Assembly (NCBI GenBank): GCA_021844725.1
Contig: JAKBSX010000094.1
Span: 1-8,226, forward strand
Origin: Actinomycetes bacterium
GTDB taxonomy: Bacteria > Actinomycetota > Acidimicrobiia > Acidimicrobiales > Acidimicrobiaceae
Direction of reading: 5' to 3'
Length of the DNA: 8,226 nt
Below, piece after piece: positions 1 through 6,136 of this stretch. Position 1 is the stretch's first letter. Every line of letters starts with the position of its first letter. The notes beneath the pieces are model-generated. The model ran no database searches. It saw only the letters and a program-made list of their open reading frames with translations, and was not told the origin of the DNA. The translations under genes were made by a program, and so were the position numbers.

Positions 1-1069
1 GGCTTGCCTCTGATATCTGGCTCCGGTTGCTCTTCAACAAACAATTTAATTTTCGCGTTCAACGTCTCCACCGCTTCTTTCTCGATGCGATTAATAAGAT
101 CGGCGCACGTGGGAATATCCTGGATGAGCCCGATGACCTGGCCAGCCGTCCACACCTGCAGAGCTAGTTAGACCGTAGGATCAGAGAAATTGATCGAGAA
201 ACACGTACGCCATAATCCTTGTCACCATTCAAGAAGACTTGTCGTCCACGTTTCCCACTTACAAACGGAGCTACCTCCTCAAACTTCCCGGTCGTGCTCT
301 CCTTCTCAATCTTGACTGCCTCGACCGACACCTTATTCTTGAACAGCCTGCTAGTGTTCTTCCATCTTCTCAGCACCAGTTCCGTGTCGGTCTCTTGCGC
401 ATCGACGATGGCTTTCTTAATATTTTCGTGGATGGGGGCTTCCACGGTGCACATGAAGCGGGTGCCCATATTGATACCTTCAGCACCTAAGCTTAACGCC
501 GCCGCCAGTCCCTGCCCGTCCGCGAACCCACCAGACGCAATGAACGGCACTGACATGACCTGTCTCGCTCTGCTCAACAGGATGAAATTTGTGATGTCAG
601 TCTCGCCAACATGCCCGGCGCATTCGAACCCGTCTATCGACAGGAAATCAACGCCCAACTTCACCGCACTCATGGCGTGTCGGATGGTTGTACACTTGTG
701 CAGGATTACACATGGAGGATTCGCCTCTTTCAGCATCTTGATCACCGGGCCCGGAGAGTTGCCCGCCGTCTCCACGATCCGGATACCCTCCTCGATCACC
801 ACTCTTGCGTACGCCCCATAATCTGGTGGAACCATTGCGGGTAGAAGGGTGATGTTAACCCCGAAAGGTTTCTTGGTCATGGTCTTGCACCTCCGGATTT
901 CCTTCCGCAAATCCTCAGGCGTAGGTTGAGTGAGGGCCGTCAATATTCCTAATCCTCCCGCATTGGATACGGCCGACGCAAGTTCAGCATAGCCCACCCA
1001 TTGCATTCCACCTTGAACCACTGGCACGCGAATCCCCAGCTTGCGCGTGAGCGCTGTATTGAACGGCAT
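1..1069 (-). CDS. Nitronate monooxygenase (2-nitropropane dioxygenase family), 3' end cut by window edge
   Basis: This is an FMN-dependent enzyme of the NMO/2-nitropropane dioxygenase TIM-barrel family. The family oxidises alkyl nitronates (for example propionate 3-nitronate) with O2 and is thought to protect against toxic nitro compounds, usually in the cytosol. Exon 1 is 1069-209 (287 codons) and exon 2 starts at 155 and stays open to base 1 (51 codons), joined in phase 0, so 338 residues are visible and the stop lies outside. The protein opens with the family's typical MPFNTALTRKLGIRVPVVQG start, followed by GMQWVG (residues 21-26). The catalytic-loop motif GFECAGH places the likely catalytic base at His153. 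The phosphate/FMN-binding segment is FIASGGFADG (176-185) with GAEGINMGTRF (195-205). Exon 2 gives VWTAGQVIGLIQDIP, the expected C-terminal block. The start codon at 1069-1067 has A at -3 and matches the family start. No targeting signal is visible. Substrate specificity cannot be read from sequence. Confidence 0.93.
156..208 (-). other. Intron in the nitronate monooxygenase gene (53 nt)
   Basis: On the minus strand the intron begins GTACGT at 208 and ends CTGCAG at 156, with a CTAAC branch-site match at 171-167, about 11 nt before the acceptor. It is phase 0, after the glycine codon at 211-209. Reading through it gives RVSRSISLILRSN and a stop at about 164. Splicing instead restores the conserved VWTAGQVIGLIQD block. 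That restoration is the main reason for calling it. Confidence 0.93.
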
Positions 1070-1260
1070 CTTTATTTGTCCGATGTGTCCCGAGTCCTCT
1101 ACTGTTGCTTGTATCGCCTGCTGGAGGGATCCGCGGCTTGCCTGTCCTCACCTTGCGTTTTTGTGGAGGAAAATTGAGCACGGCTTAGAGAATGTTAAGG
1201 AGCGCAACTGGACAGAAATGCCATCTTCTGATATCAAGACGCCTACGGACGTAGGAACTC

Positions 1261-1274
1261 GAGGGGGGGAAAAA
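1261..1274 (-). promoter_or_regulatory. C/T-rich tract upstream of the nitronate monooxygenase gene
   Basis: The minus strand reads a run of five T followed by seven C and then TC, about 190-205 nt upstream of the NMO start codon. Pyrimidine tracts on the coding strand are common in filamentous fungal promoters near transcription starts. Function here is inferred from position and composition only. No convincing TATA or CCAAT box was found between it and the ATG. Confidence 0.3.
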
Positions 1275-1425
1275 TAATATGGGGTTCGCCCGAGGTTGTT
1301 AGCCCATGCTCACTAAATCCCACCTGAGGTTGCGGACAAACCGCTGCAGAATTACCGAGGCTCAAAACATCCATATTCAAACATTCACATATTGCCTGGC
1401 TTTATTCCCATAAAGGATCTTGTTT

Positions 1426-1514
1426 ATGTTTATGAGTTCACGTGGTTTGCCTCAATCGAAGATGAGCTCCTTCCGCCAGTCATCCATCATCCGTACGCCT
1501 TTGGTTGTGGTCGG
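1426..1514 (+). other. Possible orphan first exon (plus strand) ending at a GTAAGA donor
   Basis: From ATG 1426 the frame reads through 30 codons to a stop at 1516-1518. An in-frame ATG at 1462 gives MSSFRQSSIIRTPLVVVG. The stop is embedded in G|GTAAGA (donor at 1515), a strong fungal 5' splice site. The ending, a beta strand VVV followed by Gly, is what precedes either the P-loop of a Rho-type GTPase (family pattern K-L-V-V-V-G-D-G-A-C-G-K-T) or the GxGxxG turn of an FAD/NAD Rossmann domain (T-P-V-L-V-V-G-A-G-P). Candidate acceptors are TATAG near 1578 and CAACAG near 1659. Neither is followed by a P-loop or dinucleotide-binding continuation. It could be a gene fragment, a short unrecognised gene ending near 1879 antisense to the transcription factor's 3' end, or chance. 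I lean towards fragment or chance. Confidence 0.2.
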
Positions 1515-1819
1515 GTAAGATCTCTCCTTGCTCGATATATCTCGATAACACTCGTTGGAGTATTATAGAGACTGGATGAGGAGCTTGAGATGCGCTCATA
1601 TGTCCTAAACAACTCCTATCCCATTCAATTCTCATTGATTTCCTAAACATCCGCAACAGACATGGTCTCCTTCAAAAGAATAATTCCTGCTTCATGCAGT
1701 GCCTATCGCAGGCATTGATTTGGGCGGCTCGCTCAATACATAACTGGAGTGTGCGTGTCCACACGAGTATCATAGATGTTCAGTCTATTGCCATACGGGC
1801 CCCAGAACAAAGGGAAGTT

Positions 1820-3328
1820 TTAGAATGCCACCGCCATCCACCCAGCGAATGCTCGAGGAAGGCAAACGCTCTTACGTAGCTCGGCCACATGGGCTTGACC
1901 TCCATCGAGAGTCTCACAAATCGTTCGACACCAGTTCGCTCGTTGTTGATCGTTTTGTTTGTCGAACCATTGGGCGGCGAACATCAACGGCCCACAGGTA
2001 GCAAGAACACCGCAAGTGCACTTTGGTGACTCAGACGACTTGTATGGCACGCTCTGGCACAAGGCGTACGCACACTCGTTGGCAGCGGCAACCAAATGGG
2101 CCGATGACTGCAGGAAGGGCGCCTGAGGGTGTTTTGCGACGTCGCAAATCGCTTCCCGCACCGGAAGAAGTAATGTCCAGAAGTAAATGTGTCCAAAGGC
2201 GTCCAGGATGCTGCGGAACTTGAAAGCGAGTGAGAAAACATGGGCCAGAGCCCCGTATTGATGTACGAACTTTGGAAATTGAGTGATGCTCACCGGCCAG
2301 TACTGAAGCACGTTGTCACGCGCTTTGTACCAGTCCAGTAACCAGTTGGAGAGGCGAAGCTCTACATCTTTGAGCTCCCGCAATAAGTCTGTCATGTCGC
2401 GTGGATCGATATTGTTCTCCTGCGCCACACGGTCAACACGTTCAAGCAAAGTAGGAATTCGACATCCAATATTGAGCAGATGACACATTCTGCGGTTCTT
2501 GAACTGTGCCGTATAGTCTAGCCACTCTTTGTCTCCAAAGATGAACGCCTTTCTTGCGATTATAGCATCCATCAGTGCGACGTGAAGCGAGTCGATTATG
2601 ACGTCCCTTGCAAAGGGCGTATTGATAGACTGTGGGCCTCGAGCCTTCACCAGCTTACACATTCCGCGTGCGTGGTGCTTCCACACGTCGGCGCCTTGTG
2701 AGATTTCGGCATACATCTCACCTATGCAAAGGGCATCTATTGCGCCGAGGATTCCATCGTCTGTGGCAGCATTGGGCTTTTGGAGTTCTCGTCTGAGATG
2801 CTGGATTGCTGCCTGGTGGCGCTTCTTTGCCTCGATTTTACATCCTTCATGCCCCGTGTCGGCAGCGAATTGGACCAGCAACAAGCAGTCCAGCGCGGCA
2901 GCCATGGCAGGGCTTCGAGGACTGAACCAATCGCTAAGCTTAGGAAGAACGACATATCGTGATGGCAGGTCAACCGGAAAGTGTGCATTGGTGAAGTTCA
3001 TGAACAGCTGGTCCCTGTATACGCCCGGGCTGCTTATTGCAAGCTTATCGAGAGCCTCTTTATATCCAAACATCGTCGCCAAAAAGAAGATTTGGTGTAT
3101 TTTTTGCGTCTGGTCATCTGGTTTCTTCGACCGCTTTCGACAAGGCAGAACCGGCGTACGGCCAGGCATGGCATGGTCCTCGTAACCGCGGCGGACATTG
3201 GTCCTCCCTTCAATAGGACATGATCGCGCACTGTGACAGACATATAAATCTGCCTGCGCTTGCTTGGGCGCTAAAACGTGTCTAGCTATTGACACGGAAT
3301 GGTCCTTGGTCTGGCATTCATCATCCAT
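1820..3328 (-). CDS. Fungal-specific transcription factor domain protein lacking an intact Zn2Cys6 cluster
   Basis: This is a single uninterrupted frame of 502 codons ending in TAA at 1822-1820. From about residue 103 to the end it resembles the helical regulatory domain of fungal C6 transcription factors (Fungal_trans_2-like, the middle homology region). The landmarks are VYRDQLFMNFTNAHFP, then LPKLSDWF (128-135), the KKRHQAAIQHLRREL helix (168-182), and DVWKHHARGMCKLVKARGPQ (214-233). These are followed by IIARKAFIFGDKEWLDY (256-272), LSNWLLDWYKARDN (326-339) and a C-terminal PLMFAAQWFD...WCRTICETLDGG block. Such proteins are nuclear regulators, often of accessory metabolism. The usual six-cysteine DNA-binding cluster is absent. 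Residues 60-89 keep its spacing and basic core but only one cysteine (see findings). The ATG at 3328 sits in a GCCATGG context. An alternative start at Met54 (3169-3167) would put the cluster-like segment near the N terminus, as is usual. No target genes can be inferred. Confidence 0.85.
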   Translation of the reverse strand: MDDECQTKDHSVSIARHVLAPKQAQADLYVCHSARSCPIEGRTNVRRGYEDHAMPGRTPVLPCRKRSKKPDDQTQKIHQIFFLATMFGYKEALDKLAISSPGVYRDQLFMNFTNAHFPVDLPSRYVVLPKLSDWFSPRSPAMAAALDCLLLVQFAADTGHEGCKIEAKKRHQAAIQHLRRELQKPNAATDDGILGAIDALCIGEMYAEISQGADVWKHHARGMCKLVKARGPQSINTPFARDVIIDSLHVALMDAIIARKAFIFGDKEWLDYTAQFKNRRMCHLLNIGCRIPTLLERVDRVAQENNIDPRDMTDLLRELKDVELRLSNWLLDWYKARDNVLQYWPVSITQFPKFVHQYGALAHVFSLAFKFRSILDAFGHIYFWTLLLPVREAICDVAKHPQAPFLQSSAHLVAAANECAYALCQSVPYKSSESPKCTCGVLATCGPLMFAAQWFDKQNDQQRANWCRTICETLDGGQAHVAELRKSVCLPRAFAGWMAVAF

Positions 3329-4175
3329 GGCGATTGTTATCTACAGTTATTCTGGGTGTGGGGTGAAGATGGTGCGGTTGTCATTGATATCACCAGTTGA
3401 AGGGTGGCATTTAACCGAGTGGATTTCCTATCGCATCACCATGTTGTGATGCTTCCCAAGAGCGGCGGGTGGCCGGCGATTGGAAGAACTATATAACATG
3501 ACGGGCAAGTCGGCTTGGCAATTCAGACCAGTTCTTAAACCGGACGGGATGGAACGACTGCCACAAATGTTGACACTCGGAAAGGCACATTTTTCCTGTG
3601 GTATTTCCACATGGTACACAGAAATTTCACCATTTGATATATCGAATTGCACAGGAAGCTGTCAAATAAAAATCTTCCTGCTGTATTGTTTTATAGTTGT
3701 CTGACGTCCAGATGAATGATCTCTTCAATCCAAATCCATGGCGATCTTCGGATTATCGGGATCTGTAAGGTATCATCTAAACTGCAGCCAATTTAAATGA
3801 CGAAGTTGTGATCGACTTAATGAAGAGGGATCTGGGGCAAAGAAACTGGACTATCATTGACAAAGGCACAGACAACCCAGCTTCAATGTATAGTACGCCA
3901 TTCACATCTTGGACTCATCTCTAGTCACTGGCCATCATGATTTCCACAATAGTATCAAAGAGCAGGCCTAATCTTTATCTTTAATTAGCAGTTGATCTTT
4001 CGTTCAAAGCAGGCGAGCCCAATCATCAATATTCCGATAATCGAGAATTCACCAGTGCCGAAAACTTTGATTACGTCCCATCTTTTGGTGTCCAAAATGT
4101 TGCTCAGCACCTTGTTTCTCTTGATTTGTTAATAGTTGAATATGCTTCATCTCATTCCCAACTAACGAGGTTCAT
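3329..4175. other. Intergenic region between the transcription factor and secreted-protein genes
   Basis: Apart from the promoter patch at 3433-3483, I see no gene here. Short open frames exist on both strands over 3428-3704, but they overlap each other antisense, have no recognisable motif and look fortuitous. An ATTAAA hexamer on the minus strand at 3985-3980, about 190 nt past the secreted-protein stop and next to further A-rich sequence, is a plausible weak polyadenylation signal for that gene. The interval is moderately AT-rich and shows no tRNA-like or repeat structure that I could find. Confidence 0.5.
3433..3483 (-). promoter_or_regulatory. Promoter patch upstream of the transcription factor gene: palindrome, CGG/CCG repeats, CCAAT box
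   Basis: Three elements lie within 51 nt, 105-155 nt upstream of the ATG at 3328. There is a perfect 7-bp inverted repeat, GCATCAC (3433-3439) and GTGATGC (3446-3452), with a 6-nt spacer. Next is a GC-rich stretch with CGG at 3463-3465 and 3466-3468 facing CCG at 3473-3475, so CGG-N4-CCG and CGG-N7-CCG. Last is CCAAT on the minus strand at 3483-3479. Inverted CGG triplets are the classic target form of Zn2Cys6 dimers, and CCAAT boxes bind the HAP complex. Position suggests a promoter, but no expression evidence exists here. Confidence 0.4.
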
Positions 4176-4562
4176 TCAAGACCCTTCGGTGATATAGCAA
4201 AGAACGCTTTGAATCCGCACCGCATCGGTGGACAGCTGCACGAGTTGGCTGAATGTGAATGGTAAACTGCCTGGCACAACTCCAGCTTGGTCTTTGAAAG
4301 CACGGCATTCGACGCTACTGAGAACGACGTTTTGGGCGCTGCTAGAATCAATCTGGAGCTTCGATCCAAAAGTGCTGGTACCCAAAGATGTCAGAGCGTT
4401 GATCTGGACTGGAACCGTCTCATGGACGGGAGTTTGACTAAGAGAAGAGGTGTTGATGTCCACGGTGATGCCGTAGTATGCCTTGTGATTGTCCTTGGTC
4501 AAAGTTGGTGCTGCTCTCGAAAAAGCGGCCAAAATTGCCAACGTGTAGACCACCAGAAACAT
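4176..4562 (-). CDS. Small secreted protein of unknown function (128 aa)
   Basis: I do not recognise the family. Starting at the ATG at 4562-4560 the protein begins with a clear signal peptide: hydrophobic core FLVVYTLAILAAF (residues 2-14), then SRA|AP, with likely cleavage after Ala17. The mature part of about 111 residues is rich in Ser, Thr, Val and Leu. It contains one N-glycosylation sequon (NTS, 37-39) and just two cysteines, Cys86 (SSVECRAF) and Cys122 (SVLCYIT), which could pair. Alternating polar/hydrophobic stretches suggest a small beta-rich fold. The frame is open 20 codons further upstream to an ATG at 4622, but that would bury the signal sequence behind a charged leader. The 4562 ATG also has A at -3. 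The stop is TGA at 4178-4176. It is intronless and stands alone. The product could be an effector-like or cell-surface protein, and that role is inferred only from size and secretion. Confidence 0.72.
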   Translation of the reverse strand: MFLVVYTLAILAAFSRAAPTLTKDNHKAYYGITVDINTSSLSQTPVHETVPVQINALTSLGTSTFGSKLQIDSSSAQNVVLSSVECRAFKDQAGVVPGSLPFTFSQLVQLSTDAVRIQSVLCYITEGS

Positions 4563-4764
4563 CGTTTCTGAGCCTTTGTCCTTATGAGGTTGGTGAACCC
4601 AAATACGTGTATTCTTCCACATCGCAGTCCGCCCTTGAATTCGATTCCACGCTTATTTGTGACTGGCTGGAAATACTTCAAAGTAAGAAGACCTTGTTGA
4701 TGATAACGTAAAGGAACGGGAGCGCTGTGTAATGAACGAACAAGTTCTAAGAGTCATATGCATT

Positions 4765-4770
4765 CTTATA
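4765..4770 (-). promoter_or_regulatory. Possible TATA-like element of the secreted-protein gene
   Basis: TATAAG is read on the minus strand about 205 nt upstream of the ATG at 4562. A CCAAT pentamer on the minus strand at 4921-4917 lies about 150 nt further upstream. Order and strand fit a fungal promoter. Both are short motifs expected by chance in AT-rich DNA, so support is weak. Confidence 0.22.
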
Positions 4771-5526
4771 TCCTTCTTTTCGAAACTTACGGGCAAAGAC
4801 TGGAACAGTAGGGGCATATCATCATGCTCCATGTCAACCTGTCGAATTCTTTCAGAAGGTGAAACTACACTATATGCTAATGGAAGGTCACCAGAATGAG
4901 AATACTACTGTATATGATTGGCCAGTGGAGCGGATTGCTCATTTCTCACATGGATGTCTGTTTGCAGCTTTGCAATATTCCACATGCTGAGCACAATGCT
5001 GTGGTACAGTTGATGACTACAGATTTTACGAGGCTGCGAAATGATCTACCGGCCAAAAAATTCGGTGCAGAGGAAATCAGGATTTCTCTGCGTGGTGGAA
5101 AGAAGCTCTTCTTGCTATAACATCATCACTACAAATCGAAAATACTTGAAGTAGATAAAATTATGGAACCAAGGCAGCAAAAAGTTTGCTGAAGTTATTA
5201 TGCCTGAAATTATTGTGCGACTGCATCGACCATAGATAGCTTCTTGTCACAAATAGCATAAATTAGAACACAACGGCTATTTATCTGCCAGGAGAAAAGT
5301 ATGGCAAATAATATAAGAAAATGATCACGCGCAAGTTCTAATCGAGCCTCTGGCAATGAGATCTAAACCAAGAGAAAAATAATCAGGATACCGGAAAGCT
5401 TATTGGGAAAGAAAGAGGAAAATTTGAGGTTAGGGACATCTCTTTCCATCGAACGAGGTAATTATTTCTCACCCCTCAATCAACAACGATAGAGGTGGCA
5501 AACAGGAGTTATCGAAACACCTGTGA

Positions 5527-5561
5527 CCCCCCTCCCCCCTCCCCCCTTCTTCTTTTCTTTT
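5527..5561 (+). repeat. 35-nt pure pyrimidine tract containing a C6-T-C6-T-C6 mirror repeat
   Basis: All 35 bases are C or T. The first 20 read C6 T C6 T C6, a perfect mirror repeat, followed by a mixed T/C run. The minus strand is the matching purine strand with three G6 runs split by single A residues. Long mirror-symmetric homopurine/homopyrimidine DNA can form triplex (H-DNA), and the G runs allow at least two-tetrad quadruplexes. Pyrimidine tracts also occur in fungal promoters. Here the tract precedes no supported plus-strand gene; only an 18-codon frame starts at 5571. Confidence 0.6.
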
Positions 5562-6136
5562 GAAGTCCTTATGTCGGTCATTTGTCCAGTAAATTCATCG
5601 ATCCCAACGCCATCCGGTTTTCGTTGAGGAAGAGAAAAAATGGGAAGGGTAGGATCCACGATCGGTATTCGCCATTATTATTTCGATACAACGAATATTA
5701 ATGACTTATATTCTCGAACCCTTGCATGCCAATAAAGGCACAAGAGTCCAAACTGAATCCATGTTTAGCGGTTTGTTCATCGAGCTTCAAATCACCGGTT
5801 ATACTCGCTGCTCGACTGCGAAGTTGACATATGAAAGGATAAAGTACAGCTTCTTTGAGAACATTAGCCGCCCGTTATTTTCAACACAACACAGTGGCAG
5901 CATCCAAACAATTCAGAAGAGATTTACATATCGCTCGAAATAATCGCGTAAGATCCGTTATACGTCATACTCCATCTCACATGCAGGGGGAAATGCAAGC
6001 CTTTATCGCTGGTCCTGCCCTTTTCACACGTGCCGCACAATATAAAAAAGGAGACGCCACGAACGTCCCAGTTGCAAACCCACATAAGAAATCCTAGAGC
6101 CCAAGCAGCGTATACGGCCATTGAACGCATATGGCT

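Larger units (their letters stand above)
1070..1819. other. Intergenic region between nitronate monooxygenase and the transcription factor gene
   Basis: This interval must hold the NMO promoter and the 3' untranslated region of the transcription factor gene, both on the minus strand. An AATAAA hexamer on the minus strand at 1406-1401 could be a polyadenylation signal, but it is 414 nt after the stop, which is rather far. The direct repeat ctcgata occurs twice at about 1530-1547. A CGATAA (GATA-factor type) hexamer follows at about 1545. A plus-strand exon-like segment at 1426-1514 is listed separately. No tRNA-like arms were seen. Confidence 0.5.
4563..6136. other. Gene-poor intergenic region (about 1.6 kb)
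   Basis: No convincing gene is seen on either strand. Open frames of up to 80 codons (for example plus-strand 4896-5120, 5701-5943 and 5855-6097, minus-strand 5924-6130) overlap each other, lack motifs and have no plausible splice partners. The left part should contain the secreted-protein promoter and the right part the MCM5 3' untranslated region. A GATAAA hexamer on the minus strand near 6007-6002, about 130 nt past the MCM5 stop, is a weak polyadenylation candidate. The tract at 5527-5561 is listed separately. An imperfect 13-nt direct repeat, TGAAGTTATTATG / TGAAATTATTGTG, lies at 5190-5202 and 5205-5217. Confidence 0.5.

Noticed and set aside
219..821. 200-codon open frame on the plus strand
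   Set aside because: It lies entirely antisense to the nitronate monooxygenase exon, has no recognisable motif, and its composition follows from the opposite coding strand.
1820..1879. Plus-strand gene overlapping the 3' end of the transcription factor
   Set aside because: A frame from 1694 to 1879 exists and could be joined to the 1426-1514 segment by splicing, but the resulting peptide has no recognisable domain and runs antisense into a supported coding sequence.
2598..3185. 195-codon open frame on the plus strand
   Set aside because: It is antisense to the transcription factor coding sequence and has no domain or signal. It is a shadow frame.
3160..3250. Cysteine-rich reading of a second minus-strand frame as an alternative zinc cluster (C..C and CHAW segments)
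   Set aside because: It contains an in-frame stop, has wrong spacing, and lacks the basic core. It appears to be coincidence.
3428..3704. Two 74-codon frames on opposite strands upstream of the transcription factor
   Set aside because: They overlap each other antisense, resemble nothing I recognise, and do not encode a missing zinc cluster. No splice pattern joining them to the transcription factor gene was evident.
4563..4622. 20-residue N-terminal extension of the secreted protein from the ATG at 4622
   Set aside because: The extension is hydrophilic and would place the signal sequence internally. The ATG at 4562 has a better context and gives a standard signal peptide.
4630..4660. tRNA-like TTCGATTCC sequence
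   Set aside because: The flanking bases do not form a T stem, and no matching acceptor or anticodon arm is found at the right distance.
5701..6130. Short frames on both strands downstream of MCM5 (80, 80 and 68 codons)
   Set aside because: They mutually overlap, have no motifs and fall in the probable MCM5 3' untranslated region.
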